A DNA stretch of 64,000 nucleotides, taken from contig JANYGI010000136.1 of assembly GCA_025362495.1 (NCBI GenBank), positions 1-64,000 on the forward strand, read 5' to 3'. Source of the stretch: Byssovorax sp. (GTDB taxonomy: Bacteria > Myxococcota_A > Polyangia > Polyangiales > Polyangiaceae). Position numbers and translations under genes: made by a program. A model generated the notes under the pieces. The model had not been told where the DNA came from. It ran no database searches and saw only the letters and a program-made list of their open reading frames with translations. Shown in pieces: positions 26,123-35,309 of the stretch. How positions within the stretch are numbered: the stretch's first letter is position 1; every line of letters starts with the position of its first letter.

Positions 26123-26704
26123 ATGAGCGCGATGCCGGTCGCCAAGACGAGGTGGACGCCCGAGGAGTACCTCGCCTGGGAGCGTATGCAGCCCCAGAAG
26201 CACGAGTTTCACCACGGCGAAGCGTTCGCGATGGCGGGGGCCACGTTGGAGCACAACCAGATCGTCATCAACGTCGGCGCGGAGCTGCGAGCGCTGCTGC
26301 GGCAGAAGCCTTGCCGGGTCTGCGCGTCCGATCTCCGAGTGAAGGTCCCGGCGACCGGGCTCTACACCTATCCCGACGCCTCCGTCGTCTGCGGCCGCCC
26401 GGAGTTCGAGGACGACGAGCTCGATACGCTCCTCAACCCGCTGATCCTCGTCGAGGTCCTCTCCGAGTCGACGGCGGACTACGATCGCGGCACGAAGTTC
26501 ACGAACTACCGGACAATCGCCTCGTTCCGCGACTACGTGCTCATCTCGACGGACCAGGTCCTGGTCGAGTACCACACGCGGAAAGACGACGATTCGTGGG
26601 TCCTGCGTGAGTTCAAGGCGGGCCAGCGTTTCACGCTCGAATCGGTCGGGGGCGAGCTCGCGGTCGACGAACTCTACCTGAAGGTCTTCGACGCGCAGCC
26701 CTGA
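26123..26704 (+). CDS. Uma2 family (DUF820) nuclease-fold protein
   Basis: A 193-residue Uma2-family protein, a restriction-endonuclease-like fold. Family features present are TPEEYLAWE near the start, the FHHGEAFAMAGAT segment, SDLRVKVPATGLYTYPDA with the catalytic-type Asp, and VEVLSESTADYDRGTKF with a downstream Glu and Lys. AAGG lies 8 bases before the ATG, which fixes this start against a much longer frame. Uma2 proteins are multiplied in cyanobacteria and myxobacteria and their substrates are largely unknown. Confidence 0.88.
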   Translation: MSAMPVAKTRWTPEEYLAWERMQPQKHEFHHGEAFAMAGATLEHNQIVINVGAELRALLRQKPCRVCASDLRVKVPATGLYTYPDASVVCGRPEFEDDELDTLLNPLILVEVLSESTADYDRGTKFTNYRTIASFRDYVLISTDQVLVEYHTRKDDDSWVLREFKAGQRFTLESVGGELAVDELYLKVFDAQP

Positions 26705-26808
26705 CGAGCGCGGCTCCAGCAGAGCTCGAGCGAAGTGTGCAATACCACTTGCGCTCGTGGTCACTCGCCGGATACCGCTGAAGGTCCATTCTTTCCGGAG
26801 GTTTCCCC

Positions 26809-27690
26809 GTGAGTGATGCGACCGTTCTCTCCACACTGACTCTCCCCGTCGAGCTGGTGGCCGAAGACGTCATCGGCTTTCGCGACCAGCTCGGCACCCG
26901 GCTCGCCGCCGTCATCCGCCCGAAAGGCCACAAGCACCAGGCCGACGAGGTCGCGTTGCCCGACGGGATCGCGCCGCTCACCGCCCTGCCACCGCACATC
27001 GAGCGGCCCTGGAAGCGCTTCGACGCGGCGGTGAACGAGCTGAAAGGCTTCCGTCACGCTCGCGCGAGCGCCCAGGCTTCCGAGGCGCACGCCGCCGGCG
27101 ACGCGACCGAGCAAGATGCTGCCAACGCCGACTCCGACGATCGCTGGCGCGCCGTCGAGCAATGGTGTGGCGGAGCGGCCGGCCTCCGGGACGATGGCAA
27201 AGCCCCCTCCCCGAGCGAGGCTCGGTGGCTTCATGGCCAGCTGTTCCCGGCGCCCGAGGGGCTCCGCTTCATCACCCGCAGGCCTCGGGTACAGTGGTCT
27301 GCCATGGAGCAGCGAATGACTGTCCTCCACGAGAAGCGCGCGCAAGGCGTGATCGCCGGCTTCGGCGGAGAGCGACACTTTCAGCAGCTCGGCGAAGCGC
27401 ACGACCGCTTTGGAAAGGCCTTTGGGTTCACCACCGTGGTGCCTGACGAGGCCGGCGGTCCCACCGACGGTCGCCCGCAATGGGCCGCGGCCCGCGAGGC
27501 GCTGCGCGTCGTGCTCCAGAAGATCGAGAGCCACGCTGATCCGGAGATCGCGGGGAGCCAGTCGCTGGTCACGTTCCTCCTGCGTCCCTATGTCGAGATG
27601 ATCGACGATCTGGCCCAGACTCGCCGCCCCGCCCGCGGAAAGAAGGCGGATCCGGCTTCCCCGGCGCCCGGCACCCCCGCGCCGGGCTGA
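26809..27690 (+). CDS. Unknown 293-residue protein
   Basis: I do not recognise this family. The N-terminal 90 residues (LPVELVAEDVIGFRDQLG and LPPHIERPWKRFDAAVNEL) look mainly helical. A polar Ala/Asp-rich stretch (90-125) follows, then a helical C-terminal part with HEKRAQGVIAGFGGERHFQQL and a Pro/Ala-rich tail. There is no signal peptide or membrane helix, so it is probably cytoplasmic. The codon use and start context (a GAGG-type site before GTG at 26809) support a real gene. It is convergent with the GNAT-deacetylase gene. Confidence 0.65.
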   Translation: MSDATVLSTLTLPVELVAEDVIGFRDQLGTRLAAVIRPKGHKHQADEVALPDGIAPLTALPPHIERPWKRFDAAVNELKGFRHARASAQASEAHAAGDATEQDAANADSDDRWRAVEQWCGGAAGLRDDGKAPSPSEARWLHGQLFPAPEGLRFITRRPRVQWSAMEQRMTVLHEKRAQGVIAGFGGERHFQQLGEAHDRFGKAFGFTTVVPDEAGGPTDGRPQWAAAREALRVVLQKIESHADPEIAGSQSLVTFLLRPYVEMIDDLAQTRRPARGKKADPASPAPGTPAPG

Positions 27691-27720
27691 TGCGTACGCG
27701 TGGTCCCCGCGTCGCGGCAC

Positions 27721-27737
27721 GAGCGGGTGAGCCGCTC
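27721..27737. terminator. Short convergent hairpin
   Basis: GAGCGG (27721-27726) pairs with CCGCTC (27732-27737) around GTGAG. It lies between two convergent genes and touches the stop of the minus-strand gene. No T-run is present, so it is only a weak terminator candidate. Confidence 0.35.
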
Positions 27738-29493
27738 ACACGATCTGCGCGACGCGGGTCAGGCCCCGGAAGAAGCTCGTGGCGCACCCACCGATGGTGC
27801 GCGTCTTGTAGCCCCCCTCCTGCACGACGACCGTCGGGAGGCCGAGGGCGCCGATGAGCGCGCCGTTCTCCTCGAAGTCCCTGGCCACGAGTGACCAGGA
27901 TCCGGTGGGATCGCCCCTGGCCGTGTCGAGGCCCAGAGGCACCACGAGGAACCGAGCGCCGAAGTCGCGGATCCGGGCCAGGGCTCGCTCCAGGGCCTTG
28001 CGGTAGCGCTCCCCGGTGACGTGCTCGGGCAGCGCGATGTTGAGGTTGTACCCCAGGCCCTCGCCCTCGCCCTCCTCCTCCTCGAAGCCCGAGAAGTAAG
28101 GATAGGCGAAGTTCGGGTGCCCGTGAATCGACACGGTGAGCACGTCGGCGCGGCCGTAGAAGATGTCCTGCTGGCCATTGCCATGGTGGTAGTCGACGTC
28201 GAGCATGGCCACCCTGCCGAGGCGGCTGAGGCTCTGCGCCGCGATGGCCGCGTTGTTGAAATAGCAGAAGCCCCCGTAGGAGGCGCGCTCCGCGTGGTGC
28301 CCCGGCGGGCGCACCAGCGCGTAGGCGAGCCGCGCGCCGTCGGCCACGTGGGCTGCCGCCGTGAGCGCGCAGTCGACCGCGCCGCGCGCCGCGAGGAAAG
28401 CGTTCCTGTTCAGCGGGGTGAAGGTATCGATGCAGTAGTACCCCGCGCGCACCGAGAGATCGTGCGGCGGGCGCGCCTTGTTGCGGATGGGGAACACGTA
28501 AGGATAGAGCGATTTACCCTCGGGCACCCCGGCGCAGGCCCGCTGGAGATACCGCACGAAGGCCCAGTCGTGCACCTCGGTGATGACGTCGAGCGGGTTT
28601 TGCCGGGCGATCACCCGCCGGAACATGCCTGACGCTTCCAGCGACTCGAGGATCGAGCTCACCCGGACGGGTGCCTCGATGTACCCGCGCTCCCGGATGT
28701 GATGGATATCGTGGTTCTCGTTCACGACCAGCGGGTAGAGCGAGGCCCAGGGGCGACGCTCGTGGGCGGCGCCCGGGCGCGACTTCGATCGTTCGGGCGC
28801 GGCTGGATAGCGCGGCTCTCGCAGGCGCAAGGGATCATCGACGATCGACGAGACCACCTCTTCCACGTACTCGGGTGGGCAGAGGTACTTGTACTTCCGC
28901 TCCAGCACCGCGCGCACCACCTGCCGCACGTGCGCCCTGCGGAGCGCGCGCGTCGAGCCCAGCGTGTCGCACACCAGATAGGGCATGTCGACGTCCCCCG
29001 GGCCCACCGGCTTCTCGTAGGCAGTCCCGACGACGGGGCGCGCCCCCCAGCGCTCGTAGAACCGGAGCCTGGAGCGGTTCTCGGCCAGCGTCGCCTCGTC
29101 GAGCGTGGGTGAGGGAGCGTCTGGCGGGCACTCGAAGAACAGGCCATCCGCGCGAAACGCCCTGGAATCCTCGCGTACGCGCTCGTAGAGCGCTGCGCCG
29201 ACACCGCCGCGGCTCTCGGGATCGGCCGCGAGGAAGTCCAGGAAGCAGAAGTTCAACGTGGGATCGCGGAGCACCAGGGCGAAGCCCTCGACGTCGCCCG
29301 TGCGCGGGCGCTCGGCCACGAGCAGCATGGCGCTGAAGCGATGGAGAAACGGGTTCCGCAGCTTCTCGGGCAGATCGTCGATCTCCTCGGTCCGCACGCC
29401 GCCGAAGCGGAGGCGAAGCAGCCTCTGGACGGCCTCGACCGCCGCCTTGTTCGTCGGCAGCTCGGCGTCGTGCACGCGTCGGATGAGGAACAT
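27736..29493 (-). CDS. GNAT acetyltransferase-histone deacetylase family fusion
   Basis: A 585-residue fusion. Residues 1-165 resemble a GNAT acetyltransferase (GFALVLRDP, DFLAADPESRGGVGAALYE and a C-terminal RLRFYERWGARPV). Residues about 250-585 are a zinc histone deacetylase/acetylpolyamine amidohydrolase domain: RPPGHHAERASYGGFCYFNN holds the His-His pair, DVDYHHGNGQQDIFY the zinc Asp and His, and VVQEGGY a late motif. So one chain may both add and remove acetyl groups, or one half may be only a binding module. I chose the ATG at 29493, since the preceding 21 codons look unlike protein. It is divergent from the small GNAT gene by 130 bases. Confidence 0.85.
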   Translation of the reverse strand: MFLIRRVHDAELPTNKAAVEAVQRLLRLRFGGVRTEEIDDLPEKLRNPFLHRFSAMLLVAERPRTGDVEGFALVLRDPTLNFCFLDFLAADPESRGGVGAALYERVREDSRAFRADGLFFECPPDAPSPTLDEATLAENRSRLRFYERWGARPVVGTAYEKPVGPGDVDMPYLVCDTLGSTRALRRAHVRQVVRAVLERKYKYLCPPEYVEEVVSSIVDDPLRLREPRYPAAPERSKSRPGAAHERRPWASLYPLVVNENHDIHHIRERGYIEAPVRVSSILESLEASGMFRRVIARQNPLDVITEVHDWAFVRYLQRACAGVPEGKSLYPYVFPIRNKARPPHDLSVRAGYYCIDTFTPLNRNAFLAARGAVDCALTAAAHVADGARLAYALVRPPGHHAERASYGGFCYFNNAAIAAQSLSRLGRVAMLDVDYHHGNGQQDIFYGRADVLTVSIHGHPNFAYPYFSGFEEEEGEGEGLGYNLNIALPEHVTGERYRKALERALARIRDFGARFLVVPLGLDTARGDPTGSWSLVARDFEENGALIGALGLPTVVVQEGGYKTRTIGGCATSFFRGLTRVAQIV

Positions 29494-29623
29494 GGGCCCG
29501 CAGCGTACCACCCGCGCCGCGGACCTCGGATACGACCAGGCAAGCGCCCTCGGCAAACGGCGCTGTCAGGATGCCGGCCCACTCTCCTGCACCTGGCGAC
29601 GGACAGATGATAACGTCCCGGCC

Positions 29624-30175
29624 ATGAGCTCCCCCGCTCCGCTCACCGCGATTCCGCGCCTCACCACCGCTCGCCTTCTCCTGCGCGAGCTCCGCATGAC
29701 CGACTTCGACGCTTACGCGGCGAACCTCGCCGATCCGGCGGCGACGAAGCTCATGGGCGGGCTCCGCGATCGCCGCGCGGCGTGGCGCGCCTTCGCGGCC
29801 CAGACGGGCGCGTGGTTTCTCAACGGCGGCGGCTGGTGGGCCGTCGTCGAGCCGCGCGAGGGCGGCGCGATCGTGGGGACGGTGGGGGCCTTCTTCCGCG
29901 AGACCGACGCGGCCCAGGTCGAGCTCGGATGGAGCCTCTTTCCCGCGCACTGGGGTCGTGGGTTTGCGACCGAGGCCGCCGCGGCGGCGCTGCGCTACGC
30001 GTTCGAGGCACACGACGCGCCGCGCGTCATCGCGCACATCGCGGCGGGGAACGTCGCGTCCATCGCCGTGAGCAAGCACCTCGGGATGAAGTACGAGGCC
30101 GACGTCGACTTCCATGGTGAGCCGATTGGCAGGTACGCGATCACGCGTGAAATGAGCTGCCTCCCGCGCTTCTGA
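29624..30175 (+). CDS. GNAT family N-acetyltransferase (RimJ/RimL type)
   Basis: A 183-residue GNAT acetyltransferase. It begins with the usual IPRLTTARLLLRELRMTDFD, keeps the acetyl-CoA loop HWGRGFATEAAAAAL, and ends with the GNVASIAVSKHLGMKYE segment. These enzymes often acetylate ribosomal-protein N-termini, amino acids or small amines; the substrate is unknown. The ATG at 29624 starts 15 residues before the motif, as usual for the family. It lies head-to-head with the GNAT-deacetylase fusion, which may share control. Confidence 0.85.
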   Translation: MSSPAPLTAIPRLTTARLLLRELRMTDFDAYAANLADPAATKLMGGLRDRRAAWRAFAAQTGAWFLNGGGWWAVVEPREGGAIVGTVGAFFRETDAAQVELGWSLFPAHWGRGFATEAAAAALRYAFEAHDAPRVIAHIAAGNVASIAVSKHLGMKYEADVDFHGEPIGRYAITREMSCLPRF

Positions 30176-30200
30176 TATCGAGTCGCGCCGGCGATCGGCG

Positions 30201-30935
30201 CTACTCGCCGGGGAGGGTCGGCTTCCCCATGGTGTGCGTCACCTTCTTCGGCAGAGGCGCCGCGACCGCGCCCATGGTGTGCGTCCGGGTCTCGGGAGCG
30301 ACGGACGGCGCGGGAGGCGGGATCTCGGGGGCGGCGCCGGTCCCGCCCACCACCGGGGTCGCTTCCATCTTTCCCATCACCGGGCTCTCGGTCATCGTCC
30401 CCATCACCGGACAGGGCTGCTGGGCTCGCGAATACGCCGTGAGGATCGCGCCCGCCGCGAGGAGACTGCCACCCACCGCGGCGGCGACGGCCTTGCGGCG
30501 GCGCTTGCGCTTCACGCCGACGGGGCAATCGCTGGTGAGCACCGTGCCGTCGAAGCGCTTGTAGAGCCGCACGCAGACGTCGGCGGTGCGCTCCCGCATG
30601 AACGACTCGGCCTCGTCGCGCGGCATGGCAGAGAGGTTGAAGACGTCTTTCTGGCAGTGGGTGCAGAAGCGGGCGCGCTCGTCGCCGATCATCTCGTCCC
30701 ACTTCGCCGTGCACGGGCTGGCGATCTGGATGCTCTCCAGCAGCGGCAGCGCGCGGCGGGCGGCCCGGCCTTCGAGCTTCTTCGCGACGTCGGCGACCTC
30801 CTTCGCGAGGCGTGCCTCGGAGGCCTTGAGCTCGTCGAGCTCTCGGGTCTTCGTCTGGACGGAGCTGAGCTCCTCGGACAGCGATGCGTGACGGGCCTCG
30901 AGGGAGTCGGTGTCGTCGCGGTAGGGCGTCGTCAT
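30201..30935 (-). CDS. Zinc-ribbon-like membrane protein, paralogue B
   Basis: A 244-residue paralogue of the protein at 24969-25736. The first 160 residues are nearly the same (MTTPYRDDTDSLEARHASLS onward, the SPCTAKWDEMIGDERARFC domain and CPVGVKRKRRRKA). The tail after the helix differs and carries short repeats of the PVMG/HTMG type (SPVMGKM, THTMGAV, THTMGKP). The conserved half and free tail suggest a fixed domain attached to a variable exported end. The start matches paralogue A. Function unknown. Confidence 0.8.
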   Translation of the reverse strand: MTTPYRDDTDSLEARHASLSEELSSVQTKTRELDELKASEARLAKEVADVAKKLEGRAARRALPLLESIQIASPCTAKWDEMIGDERARFCTHCQKDVFNLSAMPRDEAESFMRERTADVCVRLYKRFDGTVLTSDCPVGVKRKRRRKAVAAAVGGSLLAAGAILTAYSRAQQPCPVMGTMTESPVMGKMEATPVVGGTGAAPEIPPPAPSVAPETRTHTMGAVAAPLPKKVTHTMGKPTLPGE

Positions 30936-30983
30936 GGGTCGCGGTTCGACGCGCGAGGCGCGAAAAAGTTTCCTCACGGGTCG

Positions 30984-32213
30984 TCAGCCGTCGTCGTCGC
31001 GCACCGGCGCCGTCAAGGTGGCGCGGATTTCGGCCTCGGGGTTGCGTTGCCAGGCCAGGAGGGTCGACGGGCTCTCGCCGAGGGCGGCGGCGTCGACGAT
31101 GAGCTGGGCGTCGCCGCGCTCGAGATCGGCGTCGAAGAGCTTCATCGCCGCGGTGAACCAGAGCTGCTCGCGAAACCGATCGTCGGAGGCCATGAGCGCG
31201 CGGATCCGATCGACATAGGCACGCTTCTCCGACTTCTGCCGCGTGCCCAGCCACGGCGCGACCACCTCGCGCAGGGCGGCGAAGAGCGCCAGCATCGCTC
31301 GTCGACGCTCGAGATACGGTTCGACCTCGGCGCGGGCAAACTCGGCCGCTTCCCAGTCGAGCCCGTAGCGCGCGAGCGCGGGGATGATCTCGGAGGGCTC
31401 GTGGAGGTCGAGCAGCCAGGCGACCTTGAGCGCGCCCGAGCCCCCGAAGATGCTGCGATAGGCGTGCAAACGCAGGTAGTCGGCGGCCTTGATCTTGATG
31501 AGGCGCGGCGCGCCGGCGGCGTCGACGAAGCGCCCGACCACGCCTTCACGCCCCTTCCACCCGCGCACCTGCTCGAGCGCGGCGTCGAGATCGGACGGGA
31601 GAGGGTGAATCGGTGTCGCCTCGATCCCGGTGGCGCGCGTCAGGTACGCGAGCATCGCCGCGTCCCAGCGCGGGGTGATGGTCCGCTTGGAGACAGCGCC
31701 GAGGAGGTGGAGGCGCGTCTCGTCGTACTTGAGCACGACGGCGCGGCTCGGCGACACCAGCTCGAAGAGGATCGAGTGCTCGTCGAGCAGCGGATCCTCG
31801 TGGAGGAACTGAATCAGGCGCGGATAGAGGCGCGCGACGAGCGGCTCGACCTCGGCGGCGAACTCGCCCAGATCGCGGCGCCCGCGGGTGCGCAGGCGGG
31901 CCACGCCGCGGATGCGATCGGCCACGATGAGAGAGCCATCGATCTTCTCGGGGAACTCGACGGCTCCGCCGGCCATGGCTTCCGCGAGGGCGCGATCGTG
32001 CGCGGGGTGCTCACCGAGGTTGAAGAACTTCGGGAAGCCCGCGCTCACCACGTGCCCCTGCGCGTCGAGCACCAGCGAGCGCAGGTGGACCTCGCCCTCG
32101 TCCCAGCGGAACTTGTCTTTCCGCGGGATCACCAGGGTCTCGCCGTCTTCGTGGAATATCTTGAACTGGGTGGGATCGACAGCGGCGAGATCGACGTGGA
32201 GGGTGCTGCTCAT
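30984..32213 (-). CDS. T4 Rnl1-like RNA ligase
   Basis: A 409-residue RNA ligase of the Rnl1 type (nucleotidyltransferase superfamily). Motifs run in order: SAGFPKFFNLGE, the adenylated-Lys motif EKIDGSLI, ILFELVSPSRAVVLKY, EGVVGRF, and IKIKAADYL with two lysines. It seals or repairs RNA ends, probably tRNA breaks, after adenylation of the lysine in KIDG. No polynucleotide kinase/phosphatase partner is visible next to it. I chose the ATG at 32213 because the 49 codons before it show no protein-like pattern. The ligase call is strong; the biological trigger is unknown. Confidence 0.85.
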   Translation of the reverse strand: MSSTLHVDLAAVDPTQFKIFHEDGETLVIPRKDKFRWDEGEVHLRSLVLDAQGHVVSAGFPKFFNLGEHPAHDRALAEAMAGGAVEFPEKIDGSLIVADRIRGVARLRTRGRRDLGEFAAEVEPLVARLYPRLIQFLHEDPLLDEHSILFELVSPSRAVVLKYDETRLHLLGAVSKRTITPRWDAAMLAYLTRATGIEATPIHPLPSDLDAALEQVRGWKGREGVVGRFVDAAGAPRLIKIKAADYLRLHAYRSIFGGSGALKVAWLLDLHEPSEIIPALARYGLDWEAAEFARAEVEPYLERRRAMLALFAALREVVAPWLGTRQKSEKRAYVDRIRALMASDDRFREQLWFTAAMKLFDADLERGDAQLIVDAAALGESPSTLLAWQRNPEAEIRATLTAPVRDDDG

Positions 32214-32362
32214 CAAGGCGAGGCTACGGCATCGCCGGGATCGAAGCCACGATAACCCGCCGCTCCGGTGCCACGGCGGCCAGCGCAGGTGGAGAGTCCG
32301 TATCACGCGCGGCCTTATCACATGGCCTGTCGTCGCGCGGCGAGATACGCTCTCGGCCACTC

Positions 32363-34084
32363 ATGCCCTTCACGAAGATTGCCAGTCGTCCGCTCCGTCC
32401 ATTCCTGTTCTTCCCGCTCACGTGGCTGGCCTCGGTCGCCGCGTGCCAGCCCCCGGCCACCGGCGCTGCCGCGGCCCTCGCCTTCGACCTCGGCCCGGCG
32501 CGCGCTCGCGACGAGGCCATCGACGCCGTGTTCGCCGGGTATGCCCGGGATCACGGGCCGGGCTGCGCGGTCGGCGTCTACGAGGAGGGCAAGATCGTCC
32601 ACGCGCGCGGCTTCGGCCATGCCGATCTCGAGCACGACGTGCCCATCACCGATACGACGGTGTTCGATCTCGGCTCGGTCTCCAAGCAGTTCACGGCGGC
32701 AGCCATCGTGTTGCTCTCCCAGGATGGGAGGCTCTCGCTCGACGACGACGTCCGCGACCATGTCCCCGAGCTGCCCTCGTACGGGGAGCCGATCACGCTG
32801 CGCCATTTGCTTCACCACACGAGCGGGCTCCGCGATTACACCGCGCTGCTCGCCATCACCGGCCACGACGACGCGGACTTCACCAACGACGACGACGCGC
32901 TCTTCGAGATCACCCATCAGCGGGCGCTGAATTTCCCGCCCGGCTCGGCGTGGTCGTACAGCAACACCGGCTATTTTCTCCTGTCGATCGTCGTTCGCCG
33001 CGTCACGGGCAAGACGCTGGCGGCGTTCGAGAAAGAGCGGATCTTCGATCCGCTCGGCATGAGCGATACCCACGTTCACGACGACCACACCCGGATCGTG
33101 CCGCGGCGGGCGATCGGCTACGCCAGAGGCGCCGACGGGAGCCTCGGTATCGCGATGAGCGACTTCGAGCAGACCGGCGACGGCGCCGTGATGACGACGG
33201 TGCGCGATCTGGCGCGGTGGGAGGAGAACTTCCACACCGGCAAGGTCGGTGGCCAATCGATGCTCGACACCCTGCGGACGCGCGGGCGGCTCCACGATGG
33301 CCGAGAGCTGACCTACGCCATGGGGCTGGTCATCGACGACGTCGCCGGCGTGCCGCGCGAGTGGCACGGGGGCTCGTGGGCCGGTTATCGCGCGGCGATC
33401 ATGCGGTTTCCCACGGAGAAGGTCGCTGTCGCCGTCCTCTGCAACTCCGCGGATGCGGCGCCGGTGTCGCTCGCCAGCGCCGTGGCCGCCGTGATGATAC
33501 CCGAGCTCGCCGCGGCGATCGCGCCCTCCACGACAGCGACACCCGCACTCTACCCGACCACGATCGCCGGATCCTACCTCGACCGGGAGACGTTCGAGAC
33601 CCGCACGGTGCGCGCGCACGACGGCGTCCTCGGCGTGCAGACGAGCCTCGATGGAGGGAAGGAGCGCGAGCTCACGCCGATCGACGCGCAGACCTTCGCT
33701 GTCAAAGGCACGACGATCCAGCTCCGATGGAAGCCCGGCTCGAACGAGCACCCTCCGCGCCTCGTGGAAGAGCAAGGGGACGCCGATCCAGAGGCCTTCG
33801 AGCGCTTCGAGCCGGCGAGCGTCGCTGCAACTGCGCTGACGGAGTACGCGGGGCGCTACGAGAGTGACGAGATGACGACCGATCTGACGCTGACGGTCCA
33901 CGACGGGAAGCTCGTCGTCGCGACCTACGGGCGCACGCCCACCACGACGCTGAGTCCGCTGCTCCACGATACGTTCGAGGGGAGCGGGGCCGGAGTTCGC
34001 TTCGAGCGCGACGGGCGGGGGGAGATCGCCGGGCTCGTCATGAGCGCCAATCGCATGCACGGGATCCGCTGGAAGAGGCGATGA
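32363..34084 (+). CDS. Beta-lactamase-fold serine hydrolase lipoprotein
   Basis: A 573-residue serine hydrolase. A lipobox (SVAAC) follows the signal peptide. The penicillin-binding/class C beta-lactamase fold is seen in GSVSKQFTAA (Ser-x-x-Lys), YSNTGYF (Tyr-x-Asn) and HGGSWAG. The family includes esterases, DD-peptidases and beta-lactamases; the outer-membrane anchor points to envelope or exogenous substrates. The C-terminal 140 residues (LTEYAGRYESDEMT onward) are a beta-rich domain often found in this subfamily. It is divergent from the RNA ligase, with a 149-base gap between. Confidence 0.85.
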   Translation: MPFTKIASRPLRPFLFFPLTWLASVAACQPPATGAAAALAFDLGPARARDEAIDAVFAGYARDHGPGCAVGVYEEGKIVHARGFGHADLEHDVPITDTTVFDLGSVSKQFTAAAIVLLSQDGRLSLDDDVRDHVPELPSYGEPITLRHLLHHTSGLRDYTALLAITGHDDADFTNDDDALFEITHQRALNFPPGSAWSYSNTGYFLLSIVVRRVTGKTLAAFEKERIFDPLGMSDTHVHDDHTRIVPRRAIGYARGADGSLGIAMSDFEQTGDGAVMTTVRDLARWEENFHTGKVGGQSMLDTLRTRGRLHDGRELTYAMGLVIDDVAGVPREWHGGSWAGYRAAIMRFPTEKVAVAVLCNSADAAPVSLASAVAAVMIPELAAAIAPSTTATPALYPTTIAGSYLDRETFETRTVRAHDGVLGVQTSLDGGKERELTPIDAQTFAVKGTTIQLRWKPGSNEHPPRLVEEQGDADPEAFERFEPASVAATALTEYAGRYESDEMTTDLTLTVHDGKLVVATYGRTPTTTLSPLLHDTFEGSGAGVRFERDGRGEIAGLVMSANRMHGIRWKRR

Positions 34085-34102
34085 GCCCCCGCGAGAGAGC
34101 GG

Positions 34103-35296
34103 CTACTGCGTCTCGCAGTAGCCGTAATTGCACCTCGGGGCGGCCTCGCCGCACTCCACCGCCGAGGTGCAGGCCTTGCAGGTCGTCTTGCCGGTGGCCA
34201 CCTCGTCGAAGTAGCAGCCACAGGCCTGCTCCGGCGCGAACGACGTCAGCGGTCCGAGCTCGCTCATCCTCCGCACCTGCATCGCGCACGCAGGCACGAT
34301 GCTGGCCCCGGCCAGGAGCGCGATCAGATCGAAGCCGCCCGGCGGGCTCTTGGTCCCGGTCAGATAAGCGACCACGTCGCCCGCGCTCTTGTTGATGGGA
34401 TAGCCCATGCCGTCGAGCTTCGTCAGCAGGTGAAGCGGGCCCCACACGGCGTAGTGGCCGTCGCGCACGTTGCGCTTGTCGAAGCCGGAAGGGGTGGAGT
34501 CGGGCCAGTAGCCACACGCCTGATCGGCGTCCTGGTAAGCGAGCGTGCTCAGGGTGGCGCGGCTGGCACCGGCGACCTCGGCGGTGAGGATGCCAATCGT
34601 CGCCTCGGGCTTGGTGGACGCCGTGATCTTCGTCACCAGATCACCGCTCGACGTCGCCGATACGCCCTTCCACTTGTCGGGCGGGACGCCGAGCGCGGCG
34701 CCGAACATCTGCTGCGTTCCCGAGCTCGGATCGCGCACGAAGAGGAAGTTTTCGTCGGTCCAGGGGGCGACGCCGGAGTCGTTGCCGAAGCCAAAGACGA
34801 AGTAGCCCGCGGCCCGGCTGATCGACTTCTGCGTCGACATCTTGGGGACCACGAAGGTGTACGCCTCGACCGGGCCGAAGAAGTCGCCCAGGTTGCTCGG
34901 CAGGCCGCCGGGGAGCGACTGGCACGTGGAGGGGAACACGTCGGAGAGGCCGAGATCGGCCACTACGCCCGTCGGATCGAGATCGCACTTCAGCTCGGCG
35001 GTCGCGTCCCAGTAGCTCGCCGCGGTGTCGGTCATCGTCCCGACGTGGGTGCCATTGAGGATGGCATCGACGGCGAGGCAGGAGCCCTGGAGCTTGTAAA
35101 TGAGGCTGATCCCGCTCGAGCTCAGGGCCTTGGCGAGATCGGCGATGGCCACCTTGCCGCCGCCGGTGATGTACACCGGGTTCGGCAGCGCGCTGCAGAG
35201 GCCGGCCCGCGCCGGAGAGGCCGCGCCGAGCACCGCGGCGGCGGCGAGCAGCGCCACCGAGGCAGCGCGAAACGTTCGAGAAACGAAGGGGATCAC
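34103..35296 (-). CDS. Secreted periplasmic-binding-protein-like protein with Cys-rich tail
   Basis: A 397-residue exported protein (signal peptide to about residue 31). The body resembles phosphate-binding (PstS-type) proteins: PVYITGGGKVAIADLAKAL near the start and a GTQQMF motif in the middle. The C-terminus is Cys-rich (CGCYFDEVATGKTTCKACTSAVE and onward), like EGF-type modules. Proteins of this layout are numerous in Polyangiales and ligands are unknown. It begins 13 bases after the stop of a small lipoprotein gene and forms a two-gene unit with it. Confidence 0.7.
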   Translation of the reverse strand: MIPFVSRTFRAASVALLAAAAVLGAASPARAGLCSALPNPVYITGGGKVAIADLAKALSSSGISLIYKLQGSCLAVDAILNGTHVGTMTDTAASYWDATAELKCDLDPTGVVADLGLSDVFPSTCQSLPGGLPSNLGDFFGPVEAYTFVVPKMSTQKSISRAAGYFVFGFGNDSGVAPWTDENFLFVRDPSSGTQQMFGAALGVPPDKWKGVSATSSGDLVTKITASTKPEATIGILTAEVAGASRATLSTLAYQDADQACGYWPDSTPSGFDKRNVRDGHYAVWGPLHLLTKLDGMGYPINKSAGDVVAYLTGTKSPPGGFDLIALLAGASIVPACAMQVRRMSELGPLTSFAPEQACGCYFDEVATGKTTCKACTSAVECGEAAPRCNYGYCETQ

Positions 35297-35309
35297 GCGC
35301 AGGCCTCGT

